The position numbers and the translations under genes are program-made. The notes below the pieces were generated by a model. It did no database searches. It was given only the letters and a program-made list of their open reading frames with translations, and was not told where the DNA came from. A stretch of 64,000 nt of DNA from Oxytricha trifallax (Eukaryota; Ciliophora; Spirotrichea; Sporadotrichida; Oxytrichidae). The stretch is from NCBI GenBank assembly GCA_000711775.1, contig ARYC01016931.1, positions 1-64,000 of the forward strand. Direction: 5' to 3'. Shown one piece after another: positions 13,851-27,300 of this stretch (the first letter of the stretch is position 1; each line of letters begins with the position of its first letter).

Positions 13851-16634
13851 TCAACTTTCATCTTATTAAGTAGTAGTTTGAGAATATTGAGCAAATTTTT
13901 TTTATTAGAGGCATCGTACTGAATATCAAATATCTTTGGTATTTAATAGTCTAAATTAAAATAGTTTTTGCATTCTGCAAGGTTGAATTTATATTCAAGA
14001 GACTGGGATAATATGATAACAAATTTTTGAATAATTTGCTGAATCTAGCAAAATCCATGCAATCTATGATGCATCGAAATCGCCTGTACAGCTCTTCTTA
14101 TTAAATAAAATGATTATAAATTAAGTTAATTAAGTTATGAGTTAAAAATTAAAATAAATTGAGTAATCTTATATAAATACTAATGAGAAGATTTAATATG
14201 GCTAAAGATGACTTTTATTCTAATTTATAAGTAACTTATTCTGTATTAAGGATATGATTATAATTTTTTCTAGCTGATTTTTAATTAAAAATAAAAAAAT
14301 GTGGATTATATTTAATATTTGTTAATTAAATTTCAGTTTTATTTATATATTATAAATTTAAGAATTTGCAAAGCAAACTCTCTTTATATGCTTCTTAACA
14401 AATTCTGAATGAAAAAAGAGCATTTCTTTTATTATTTAGTGAAAGCTACAATTTCCTTATGAGAAAGAGTCAATAAAGAAAGCAATAATTATGATTCAGA
14501 TTACTCGTAAGTTTATTCAGTTTTATAATAAAATTGAGATTAATTTTAACTAAAATAAATATGTTCTTAATAAAACATGAATTGTAAATTAAACTTTTAG
14601 CATAATGATTTAAATAAATCTAACTTAAATATAGAGCGATTTGCTTAATTAATATAATTATCTTTCAAATTAAAAGTTATTAACAAAGAATCAACTTAAT
14701 AATTGTTTTACTATATATCAATTATAGAAGTAGGTTTAACAACAGGAATAATGTTATATGAATCTAGTTTGTAAATCAACAGAAGTATAAATCTATTTAC
14801 TACGAAAGAGCAAGATATATCAGAAATCAAAATCATAAATAAAACAAAGATATAGATATATATATATATATATAATATATATATATATAAATATATAATA
14901 TATATATATATATATATACATGCAGAATTATCGAAGCAAAAAATAAATATAGATTATTTTAGTTACTATGTTGAATGTGATCAGCAGTTGAAAATTATTT
15001 AACCTGCTAAATGAACGATTCTTAGAAACATTATTGATTTAAATAAAATGAGTCAATGAAACACATCAGTAATTTTTATTCCAAGAAACTTCAAAGTATT
15101 TTGATTAAATGTTTTGTTTTTTTTATTTATTTAACTTTGTAATATGATAATACTTAAAATGATTGACTAACTGGCTTTCCATTTTTTAGCAAATTATATT
15201 CAAGGAAACTTCATAGACTTTCAATTAAATAAACATATAAAGAAAATAGTATTTCGCACATTAATTATAGAGAATATTGTTAATGATAATAAAAGAAGAC
15301 TTTTGCAAAAGAATTAAATTTGGAAAGTTAAATTTAAAAAAAAACATTTTTATTGTAAAATTTAATTAATTTTTATTTTTGTCTAAAAACTTTATTCATA
15401 ATTTATAATTTACAATCGCTAATAGGTATTAACAGATATTTATTAATCTTACAATATGAATTTTAGCAATAAAATAGTTTTGGATCTGATTATAAAACTA
15501 CGATTAAAACTCTTTTAAGATTATATAAAGTTACTCTTATCCTGTTTAATAATATTTAATCCCATTTGCTCTAAAAAATTAAGTATATTCTCTTAATTTG
15601 CATTATAGCTTCAACTCTAAAAAATTTATCTTAAGAATTCACAAGATATTAACCAATTTCTTTGACATTAGAAAATGTTTGCCTTTACTTACTTAATAAA
15701 AAGCTTAGATATTATGTTATCCAAACTATTTATTAATCTTATATTATATTTTTTATAATCAATCTGAATCAATTATCAATAAATAATATTTTTAAATGTT
15801 TAAATAATTTTTCTAATTATTATAATTTCTATTGAATGTTGATTTCCAAATGAAATAAAATAATCATTAATGATATTAACTTTCATTAATTATTAACGCT
15901 AAGCGTTTACGATATCATATATGTTCTCTTTTTTAGATTAAATTGAAGATATTTTCTTAAATTAGATTATTTTTTATATTGTTATTTCTATTACTGGCAT
16001 ATTTTATACAAAACAAGAATATGTATCATAATTTTAACTAATCTAGTGTATATTAATTAAAATTTACAATTTCATCAAAAAGAAACAGTCATTTATTTAT
16101 CCATAAATGCATATTTTACTTTCTTTTAGAATTCAAACGAATGATTTAAATCTTGATTAATTATTGATTAATAATAAATCAAATTATTAATTTTCTTATA
16201 AACTCTTTTATATTTATATATCGATAACATTTTCTGAATGATTAAAATGTATTGATATACTTATGATATAGAATTTGATTGTAAAATTTTCTTCTTTAAT
16301 TGCTTAAAGTACTACAAGCTTTAAATCTTCTATATTTAAAGTGTATAATTACGTTATTTAAGGGTTATTTTGTAGAATAAGAAAAAACAAATAAAGCATA
16401 AATTATTAAAAATCAATAAAAACACATATATTTAATGAAATTGGATAATTGAATTAGATAAAAAAAATCATTAGGATAATTGAGAAATATCTGTAGCAAT
16501 TAATATGCGTCTTTATAATGCAATACGAAACACTTAAAAAATTGAACATTAAAATTTACATAATTTTTATTTGAAAAATGAAATGATACTTTTTACTAGT
16601 AATTCAAATTATTTATATAAATAATTAATAATCT
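13851..16634. other. AT-rich spacer with a long TA microsatellite
   Basis: The only structure seen is an imperfect (TA)n tract at about 14848-14920. Otherwise no gene or repeat is recognisable. Confidence 0.5.
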
Positions 16635-16754
16635 AAATCACACAACCTTTAGAGTAGTTTGATTGATAAAAATTATGTTATAAAGGCATATTTTACTATA
16701 GTTTTAAGAGATTTTATGTCAGGGTTTAAAGTTTAAAATTCTGTAATTTAAGTG

Positions 16755-17800
16755 AACTTATAAGAGGTTTGGGGTTAGTTTATGACAGTAAAAATATCTA
16801 TTTATTGTTTAGATTTAATAAATTTAATATGGATGTAATAATTAAAGTTATCAACTAAAGCATATTCTATATTATTTGTCTATAGCAAGGTTGCTCCAAT
16901 TCTCCAGCTATTGTAAGGTCTCACTGTCTTTTAGCATTGAATTATAATAGATATATTCTTAATTTTAAACCTGAGAGACCTCTTAAATTTTAGCAGAATC
17001 ATATCGATTACCTTATTAATGATAAGAATCTTAAATAATGGGCTCATTTTTCAATGGCATAGAGAGCTGTGATGTTGCATAGCCAATTTCCTGATCTTCA
17101 AATCTCTGCTTTATCCACCGTTAAAATACGTATATAAAGAATGGAATATTTGGCAAGACAGTTCATCATATTAAGAGAGTGAATGAATTTGTATTCCATT
17201 TTATATGAAAAATTAAAATTATATATTCGATTAAATGCAGAAGGCTTAAGAAGATTATATTAAGTTCATACATGCTGATGAGGTTGTATTTATATTTAAC
17301 ACCTTTATTTATACGTCTTGGTACAAGAAGTACACAACATACAAGATTATGATTAAAAAATTTAAGGTACAAGCTAATGCTAATCTGGTTTTATATGTGG
17401 AGATAATGGCCTCTAGACTTATGTTATTCACCTTCTTTCTATAAAGACTGAATAATATATTATATTATTACAAGAACTCAGAGATAATTTTGCAGACTAG
17501 AGGATTAACTTCTTTGTAAGTAACTTAACTGTTCATTAAACTATAGATTCAAGAAAAGAATATCATAGGCTAAACAAAACACCCGTATTTAACATTCTTT
17601 TCAGTCTTCAATATAATTGAATTATATTGGGGTTAATGAAAAGCTATTCAAGAAACTTTTACTTTATAACTTGAATGCATGACTTGACAATTATACTGTA
17701 GATTTAATTAAGGGATTCAGCTATGCGAAAGCTAAAGTGTGCTCAAAAGAAGGGATATGTTGTATTTTTAAGTAATTCTTTGACTTAATGAATTAATATA
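16755..17800 (+). pseudogene. Degenerate TBE transposase (DD34E type)
   Basis: Parallel to the transposase at 41036-42085 along its length: TTTATGACAGTAAAAATAT near the start, the N-terminal helix-turn-helix-like part, then the catalytic core. The first catalytic Asp is present in FIHADEVVF (about 17265-17295). The block holding the second Asp reads FFVSNLTVH (about 17512-17538), so that Asp is Ser. Sequence around the Glu block (ATTGAATTATAT, about 17618) survives but out of frame with a TGA. Loss of the second Asp and several frameshifts rule out activity. In life, such transposases cut and paste the element and in Oxytricha are implicated in genome rearrangement. Confidence 0.75.
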
Positions 17801-17814
17801 TTCACATGGCAAAT

Positions 17815-18110
17815 AAACTCCTAAAAATGATTAGGCTTCTCTTTCCTAACTTTCTCATACGGCTTGCTTGATTCATATTTATTCTCTTAGTAGTAACTCC
17901 TGCATCTTTGTTCATCTTATTTAGTTTTATATTCTTCTTTAAGTCTTTTACTTCGATCATGCTGTACTTAGGACTTTATATCTCTATTTAATTTGCTGCA
18001 CTTATTCATCATGTAAATAGCAGTGCCAATTTTTTATTTTAAAATAAGTCTAAGAATACTTGAGATGAATTTGTGATTCTGGCATTCCTACAGGCAGAAA
18101 GATAAAAATT
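17815..18110 (-). pseudogene. Degenerate TBE middle ORF, C-terminal part
   Basis: Minus-strand sequence aligned to the C-terminal part of the middle ORF at 42092-42878. Shared words include the stretch just after the transposase (ATTCACATGGCAAATAAACTCC against TTCACATATCAAATTTGCCC) and CTCTTAGTAGTAACTCCTGC against CTCTTAGTGGCAGCTCCTGC. A further piece of the same ORF lies beyond the insertion, at about 18887-18960. Frames are broken throughout. The protein's function is unknown to me. Confidence 0.6.
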
Positions 18111-18116
18111 TAGAAA

Positions 18117-18886
18117 AGTCAGTGAAATTTCAATGTAATTAAGAATTTGAATATCATTGACTATAGATAAAGAAACATAATTAAGAATGATTCAGCTAAT
18201 ATCGCTATAGAGCTATTTGATTTTGCGATAAGTGACTTCCCTAATTATGAATTTTCCCTAGATATTCTGACTTGCCCCGTAATGTTTACATCTACAATAT
18301 TTGCCATCTATTAGCTAAGGAAGTTTAAATATCGTCATGTTCGTGCTCATTGGCCTATGAGCCAATTTCTTAATTCAGGAATTATTTGGGGGTTTATAAG
18401 CCACTATTTTTATATTCTAATTATAAAAATTAATAATGGAATTTTATTTATTAATACTACTGGAAATTGAATATAGACAAATATTAAAAGTATTCTCTAA
18501 AGAGAATTTGAATTAATTATAAACTTATTACAAATAAAATCAAACAAATAGATGTTTATTATATAAATTAAGAAAATTCAGAAATATAGGTTAGAGGAGG
18601 GCTTTTAAGTATTCGAAGATCGAGGCTCTATTTTTTTAATTTATTGAGATCAGATATGATTAACCAAGAAGATATAATAGATATGAAGTGGATCAGAACA
18701 TCTTGGGCTTATTCATAAATAGCCTATTGATATAAATACTATATTCTAACCACGAAAGTCATGAATGAGTTCATATATTAATACTTTTTTTAATCATTCT
18801 GAAGCCCATTTTATTAAAAATTTCAATTATACATTAAATTTCATATTTTTATCAAAAATTTTAGTTTATCAAAGATTTAACTGACT
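18117..18886. mobile_element. 770-bp insertion inside the old TBE
   Basis: This block interrupts TBE similarity: sequence matching the intact TBE's middle ORF occurs on both sides but not within. Its ends are short imperfect inverted repeats, AGTCAGTGAAATTT at 18117 and the mirrored form of AGTCAGTTAAATCT ending at 18886. No protein is recognisable inside. It could be a small transposon or other germline-limited insert. Confidence 0.4.
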
Positions 18887-18965
18887 ACTACTACTTTTTT
18901 CTTAAAGAGAGATGCTGTTGCATTTCCTGTGAGCTTCTTAAATCCCATAACTTCTCGAGAATTAA

Positions 18966-21369
18966 TAGTAGAAAATAGATAATTTGGATAATAAATTTAA
19001 AATTACTAATATATTTTATTTCAATGTATACAATAGTATAATAACTCTTGCAATCATTTATAGTTGTTATCAAAACGTTTTTATAAGTTAATAATTTAAA
19101 AATGGAAAAGAATTTTGAAAGATGATTAAAAAAGATGATTGTAATGATACATATTGCTCTATTTATTTTAATACGAAATAAATTTTAATTTAAGTGAGTT
19201 CGATACAAGTTAATTCATTAGAAATATATACAAAATAAAATTAAATAATATTTAATTTTCTCAAAAAATCTAATAAACTCCAACAAAATTATTTTATTTA
19301 AAGTATTCTTCTCCTTTTTGACTGGATAATTTATTATTTTATATTGAACTTACTGCTTAAGTAAAATACTTATCATAATTGTCATCTTTAAGATGATATC
19401 ATGTTAGTATTAAAAATTAATGATAATTTATTTTTTATATTCTTTGCTGTAAATTAAATTTCAAACAAAAATTTTATTTAAAATTCTATATGTTTAACTT
19501 TTATACTTTCAAAGAAAAATTATGTTTACAACAATATAAATTACTTTATTATAGCATTTCTTATAGAAAAAGTAATTATGAATTTTTAAGTTTTTCAATT
19601 CTTAACAAAATGGATATTATCAACTTTAAGGCTAAAAGCCTTTAAAGAAATCATTGCTTTTGATTCATTTTTTGTTTGTTTATCATTCCTTTAATAAATA
19701 ATTATAATTCATAAGTCTAACAATAAGCATTAATCACAGTAAGAGAAATATATATTATATAACAAATCAAATGTTTTTTTATTATCATAAATCATAAAAT
19801 TCATTTCAAAAATTAAAATCAAATATATTATATCCAACTTATATAGATTTTGTTTTATTTTAATTACTCTATAAAAGATTAATTTGATATATAAATGAAA
19901 TCTCTTCACTTTAATGAACTTAAAATTTCTATAATTTTTTTTCAATGTCATAATTAATAATCAAATATTTTTAACTTTTCATCGTATTATTGAGAAGCTT
20001 TAATAGATAAGGAATTTAAAAATTTTCTTATTTGTCAAGAAAATTTTATAATTTAAACCGTAAATTAAGCAAGGCAAACTTCATCAAATCATTTATTATT
20101 TAGGGCCTTAATTATTTTTGAGGAAATATTATATTTTTAATAATGGGCGAGATATCATCAACTAATAGTCAAAAGATGCCCAAAAAGCATGTTATGAAAG
20201 ATATTAGCCCAATAAATGTTAAAGTAACGAAAGTTTTTTAGTATTTAAGAACTATAAATTAAAAGGATTGGCATATTCTTTAATTGCTGTTAAAATTTTA
20301 ATGCAGGTTTAGAATACTTTTACATAATTAAATAGGTTTTTGATTAAATTTTCAATTAAAGAGACTATATTCATAATATTTTATAATTTGCAAGAATTTT
20401 TATAGTTAAATTATATTTTAATAAAAACAATTTATATGACTTAGTATATTTTTTTAGAAGTTTAATAATTTAATTTGGTATATTTTGTTAGAATTTTTTT
20501 TTTTCTTAAAACTATAATCTATATTTTAACACAAATATATAATAGCAATTATAAAGTAAACTTAAAAAAATATATAGAAAAGGAATATTTAAAAACTGGA
20601 AAGTCTCAATATTATTGACTTTTTTATAAAATAAATTATCAAAGTCAATCTTCATATTAAGATAATGATCACTTGGTACAAAATCTCTATTTATGACAAT
20701 CCACAAGTTAAAATGGTAAAAAACAAGAAAGTTTGATTGATAACACATGATCAACAAAATATATTTTTAAAAAATTAATACTTGACTAAACTATCATATA
20801 AGGAGGTTTACTTCATTCAAGTACTCTGATTTATGAAGTAAAAGATCATCCTAAAAAGGAATTTAACTAGAAACTTAAAAAGAGAGTTGTAACTTTGATA
20901 AAGATAAAAAGAGGCATTTTATGCAATCATATCGTAGTAATTTTGATTTTTTATTAATATTTTGTTGACATTTGTAATTTTAATTCATCATAGATAAAAG
21001 CTATTTTTTCTACACAACTAAATGCTTTTATCATAAATATAAATTCACTACAAATAAGAAAGAACAATGAGACTAAAGCAGATTATAAAATTTAAGATCA
21101 AGATTATTTTGTTAAACAAGCATCTATAAAGATAATATTTTCTTCAAAATTTTAATATAAAATCACGATATTTTATACTATAGTTTGCTTAAATCATAAA
21201 TTTTTTATTGCATAATAAATCTAAAAATTAATTTATATCAAAAATAATAATATTCATCCTAATATTCATTCTAAGTAAATATTCTTATTACATAAAAAAA
21301 TTAATATATTAAAGGTTAAATAGAAAAAATAAATTAAAAAAAAACCTTTAAAATATAAGATTTATGATC
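18966..21369. other. AT-rich spacer, nothing recognised
   Basis: No gene, repeat or RNA gene was recognised between the old TBE and the tandem array. Minus-strand frames at 18891-19073, 19730-19951 and 20512-20757 are low-complexity and lack motifs. Confidence 0.5.
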
Positions 21370-24300
21370 TTTCTTATGATAGGAAGAATATTAAGAAGTA
21401 ATTTCGCAAGACATTGACTTAGTTTCGGCTAAAATAAATTTCTAGAGATTAATCAACTTTAAATAATCTAAATTATTTTTTCTTTCCATTTCCCTTTTTG
21501 CCGACGAGAAGATACTTAATTCTCTCAAAATAGAGATTTAAATATTTATTGGAATATTTAAATTAAAAGGACGATATTCTAAGTAACTTTTTAAGCAAAT
21601 TATAATTTAAAATTAAAAAACATTGCATAGAAATAATGCATAACATTTTTATAACAGTTTTATATCTCTCCGTTTAATCAATTAATTAAAATAATAACTT
21701 ATAAAAATGATGAATCCAAATAAACTTAAAAGGTGCTGATGTAGTAGATAGTCTAGGTGAGCTAAACCTTAGATTATAAAAAATTTACAAAGTTCAAAAC
21801 AATAAATTCTCTTTTGAAAAGAGATAAATGAACTTATTAAGATGCCTATTACAGAACTGATAAAAGCAGCTTTTTAACGACTGCTCGATAATTGAGTTTA
21901 TATTCATTTATTGATTTAATTTGAAGGGGCTTTATCAAATTCAATAGAAATCGTTGAACTGAGAAGGATTGACACAGCATATAAAGCTCGAATAATTCTC
22001 TAAGTAGAATATTTTTAATTCTTATAATGTATGAACTAAGCGGTAGTACGATCTTAAGGTAAGATTAAGAATTCTTAAGAATTAAACTACTTAAAAAACA
22101 TGAAATTGTCAATGCACTAATCAAAGAAGTAATTCGACAGCAGATTTAAATGATTAAAAATGGTACATTCAAAACACCAAAACCCTCAATGAGTTTTCTA
22201 TATGTTTGATTGATGAGGGTAGTGTTAGGGATTAGGGTTTCTTTTTGATAATTCTTTTCATTTTGATGATAGATTCAATGTTATTTATTATTTTCACTGT
22301 GGAGATAATGTTATTTTTTATTTTATCATCTCTGCATCTATATAAATGCTATTTATAAATATATTAACTTGGAAAATTTTAAAGGACTTGTATTTTTTCT
22401 TTGCCTTACTTTTTAATTAAACTATAAAAATTTTATCAAAACTTCTTCCTTTAAGTTTATGAGACTCCATTCTTTCAAATTCATTGGTGCTAAAAATATA
22501 GTTTTATTATTTTAGTACATGGTACCAGTTAGGTTTCGAACCAGATCGGAACTTTCAATCAAAACCTCATTAGTTTTAAACTATGTACTTATTAAGTTTT
22601 GGTACAAGTTAAAATTTTACAAATTAAGTACCAGTACAAATGAAAATTAAACAAATTTAGTTATAATTTAATGGAATTTAATTTGCTGCAATTGAAATTA
22701 TCTCTGAAATTTGTAACATTTTTCACCAACTTTATCCATTTCTCACTACATGGTTGACCTCCTCTAAGATTCTCATATTATAAATGTGTCTTAAAATTTA
22801 CAAAAATAATAAATACACAATTTAAGATTAATATCCATTTATAATATTTTTAGAACAAAAATATTCCATGATAGAGGCTATCAATCACCTTAAAACCACT
22901 AATCTTTTGCATATTCTTTAATTAAATTTTAATTACGCTTGCAATCTCTTTTTTGTTTTATGAAAATATATTAAGAAAAAGAACGCAAGCTAAAAGTAAT
23001 GAAAGTATTGAATTGAATTTAAATATTATTAAAGATGAAAAATTCAAAATTTTTGAAATTATGCAATTATCATATTTCATAAAAATGATGAGTAAAAATG
23101 ATTACTTATGAGAAAGATGAAAAACAGAAGAAAATGCAAACTTATATCTTTTTCAAATAAAAATGCTATGCCCTGTTATAATAATGAGATAATAAAAGTT
23201 GAGTATAAAAAATTTGATCATATAAAACTTTCTTATTTTCATAACTAGAGTAAAAATGATGCTTCCTAACACAAATAAACCAAAATCCCCAACATTACCC
23301 TCATCAATCAAAACTTATATAAAACTCATTAAGGGGTTTTTGGTATTTATTGGTACTATAAAAAAATAAAGTCAAGAGTTGATCTTTTGTAATACTTCAA
23401 AACACTTTATTATGTAAAAACAACTCACAATAAAACCTTTCATAAAATCCATGAATTAGCAAATCGATTATAATCCATTTTTTCTTTCTTATGATAGGAA
23501 GAATATTTAAGAAGTAAATTTCGCAAGACATTGACTTAGTGTTTCGGCTAAAATAAATTTCTAGAGATTAATCAACTTTAAAATAATCTTAAATTATTTT
23601 TTTCTTTCCATTTCCCTTTTTGCCGACGAGAAGATACTTAATTCTCTCAAAATAGAGATTTAAATATTTATTGGAATATTTAAATTAAAAGGACGATATT
23701 CTAAGTAACTTTTTAAGCAAATTATAATTTAAAATTAAAAAACATTGCATAGAAATAATGCATAACATTTTTATAACAGTTTTATATCTCTCCGTTTAAT
23801 CAATTAATTAAAATAATAACTTATAAAAATGATGAATCCAAATAAACTTAAAAGGTGCTGATGTAGTAGATAGTCTAGGTGAGCTAAACCTTAGATTATA
23901 AAAAATTTACAAAGTTCAAAACAATAAATTCTCTTTTGAAAAGAGATAAATGAACTTATTAAGATGCCTATTACAGAACTGATAAAAGCAGCTTTTTAAC
24001 GACTGCTCGATAATTGAGTTTATATTCATTTATTGATTTAATTTGAAGGGGCTTTATCAAATTCAATAGAAATCGTTGAACTGAGAAGGATTGACACAGC
24101 ATATAAAGCTCGAATAATTCTCTAAGTAGAATATTTTTAATTCTTATAATGTATGAACTAAGCGGTAGTACGATCTTAAGGTAAGATTAAGAATTCTTAA
24201 GAATTAAACTACTTAAAAAACATGAAATTGTCAATGCACTAATCAAAGAAGTAATTCGACAGCAGATTTAAATGATTAAAAATGGTACATTCAAAACACC

Positions 24301-27300
24301 AAAACCCTCAATGAGTTTTCTATATGTTTGATTGATGAGGGTAGTGTTAGGGATTAGGGTTTCTTTTTGATAATTCTTTTCATTTTGATGATAGATTCAA
24401 TGTTATTTATTATTTTCACTGTGGAGATAATGTTATTTTTTATTTTATCATCTCTGCATCTATATAAATGCTATTTATAAATATATTAACTTGGAAAATT
24501 TTAAAGGACTTGTATTTTTTCTTTGCCTTACTTTTTAATTAAACTATAAAAATTTTATCAAAACTTCTTCCTTTAAGTTTATGAGACTCCATTCTTTCAA
24601 ATTCATTGGTGCTAAAAATATAGTTTTATTATTTTAGTACATGGTACCAGTTAGGTTTCGAACCAGATCGGAACTTTCAATCAAAACCTCATTAGTTTTA
24701 AACTATGTACTTATTAAGTTTTGGTACAAGTTAAAATTTTACAAATTAAGTACCAGTACAAATGAAAATTAAACAAATTTAGTTATAATTTAATGGAATT
24801 TAATTTGCTGCAATTGAAATTATCTCTGAAATTTGTAACATTTTTCACCAACTTTATCCATTTCTCACTACATGGTTGACCTCCTCTAAGATTCTCATAT
24901 TATAAATGTGTCTTAAAATTTACAAAAATAATAAATACACAATTTAAGATTAATATCCATTTATAATATTTTTAGAACAAAAATATTCCATGATAGAGGC
25001 TATCAATCACCTTAAAACCACTAATCTTTTGCATATTCTTTAATTAAATTTTAATTACGCTTGCAATCTCTTTTTTGTTTTATGAAAATATATTAAGAAA
25101 AAGAACGCAAGCTAAAAGTAATGAAAGTATTGAATTGAATTTAAATATTATTAAAGATGAAAAATTCAAAATTTTTGAAATTATGCAATTATCATATTTC
25201 ATAAAAATGATGAGTAAAAATGATTACTTATGAGAAAGATGAAAAACAGAAGAAAATGCAAACTTATATCTTTTTCAAATAAAAATGCTATGCCCTGTTA
25301 TAATAATGAGATAATAAAAGTTGAGTATAAAAAATTTGATCATATAAAACTTTCTTATTTTCATAACTAGAGTAAAAATGATGCTTCCTAACACAAATAA
25401 ACCAAAATCCCCAACATTACCCTCATCAATCAAAACTTATATAAAACTCATTAAGGGGTTTTTGGTATTTATTGGTACTATAAAAAAATAAAGTCAAGAG
25501 TTGATCTTTTGTAATACTTCAAAACACTTTATTATGTAAAAACAACTCACAATAAAACCTTTCAATAAAATTCATGAATTAGCAAATCGATTATAATCAT
25601 TTTTTTTCTTTCTTATGATAGGAAGAATATTAAAGAAGTAATTTTCGCAAGACATTGACTTTAGTTTCGGCTAAAATAAATTAATCTAGAGAATTAATCA
25701 ACTTTAAAATAATCTAAAATTATTTTTTCTTTCCATTTCCCTTTTTGCCGACGAGAAGATACTTAATTCTCTCAAAATAGAGATTTAAATATTTATTGGA
25801 ATATTTAAATTAAAAGGACGATATTCTAAGTAACTTTTTAAGCAAATTATAATTTAAAATTAAAAAACATTGCATAGAAATAATGCATAACATTTTTATA
25901 ACAGTTTTATATCTCTCCGTTTAATCAATTAATTAAAATAATAACTTATAAAAATGATGAATCCAAATAAACTTAAAAGGTGCTGATGTAGTAGATAGTC
26001 TAGGTGAGCTAAACCTTAGATTATAAAAAATTTACAAAGTTCAAAACAATAAATTCTCTTTTGAAAAGAGATAAATGAACTTATTAAGATGCCTATTACA
26101 GAACTGATAAAAGCAGCTTTTTAACGACTGCTCGATAATTGAGTTTATATTCATTTATTGATTTAATTTGAAGGGGCTTTATCAAATTCAATAGAAATCG
26201 TTGAACTGAGAAGGATTGACACAGCATATAAAGCTCGAATAATTCTCTAAGTAGAATATTTTTAATTCTTATAATGTATGAACTAAGCGGTAGTACGATC
26301 TTAAGGTAAGATTAAGAATTCTTAAGAATTAAACTACTTAAAAAACATGAAATTGTCAATGCACTAATCAAAGAAGTAATTCGACAGCAGATTTAAATGA
26401 TTAAAAATGGTACATTCAAAACACCAAAACCCTCAATGAGTTTTCTATATGTTTGATTGATGAGGGTAGTGTTAGGGATTAGGGTTTCTTTTTGATAATT
26501 CTTTTCATTTTGATGATAGATTCAATGTTATTTATTATTTTCACTGTGGAGATAATGTTATTTTTTATTTTATCATCTCTGCATCTATATAAATGCTATT
26601 TATAAATATATTAACTTGGAAAATTTTAAAGGACTTGTATTTTTTCTTTGCCTTACTTTTTAATTAAACTATAAAAATTTTATCAAAACTTCTTCCTTTA
26701 AGTTTATGAGACTCCATTCTTTCAAATTCATTGGTGCTAAAAATATAGTTTTATTATTTTAGTACATGGTACCAGTTAGGTTTCGAACCAGATCGGAACT
26801 TTCAATCAAAACCTCATTAGTTTTAAACTATGTACTTATTAAGTTTTGGTACAAGTTAAAATTTTACAAATTAAGTACCAGTACAAATGAAAATTAAACA
26901 AATTTAGTTATAATTTAATGGAATTTAATTTGCTGCAATTGAAATTATCTCTGAAATTTGTAACATTTTTCACCAACTTTATCCATTTCTCACTACATGG
27001 TTGACCTCCTCTAAGATTCTCATATTATAAATGTGTCTTAAAATTTACAAAAATAATAAATACACAATTTAAGATTAATATCCATTTATAATATTTTTAG
27101 AACAAAAATATTCCATGATAGAGGCTATCAATCACCTTAAAACCACTAATCTTTTGCATATTCTTTAATTAAATTTTAATTACGCTTGCAATCTCTTTTT
27201 TGTTTTATGAAAATATATTAAGAAAAAGAACGCAAGCTAAAAGTAATGAAAGTATTGAATTGAATTTAAATATTATTAAAGATGAAAAATTCAAAATTTT

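Larger units (their letters stand above)
16635..18965 (+). mobile_element. Old truncated TBE (Tc1/mariner-class) transposon copy
   Basis: Extensive similarity to the better-preserved TBE at 40898-45043. The left terminal repeat is recognisable but eroded (CACACAACCTTTAGAGTAGTTTGATTG at 16638 onward compares with the start of the other copy). The transposase gene, then the reverse-strand middle ORF follow in the same order. Similarity stops near 18110, resumes at about 18887 and ends near 18965, so the element has lost its right half, including the zinc-finger/kinase gene and the right terminal repeat. The gap coincides with an insertion at 18117-18886. Many frameshifts and substitutions make this an ancient, dead copy. 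Confidence 0.75.

Noticed and set aside
21800..22150. ~108-codon frame in each array unit (ciliate code)
   Set aside because: It contains a TGA and its length is within chance for AT-rich DNA with a single stop codon; identity between copies prevents any test for selection.
22532..22542. GGTTTCGAACC in each array unit, resembling a tRNA T-arm box
   Set aside because: No acceptor, D- or anticodon-arm structure could be found around it.
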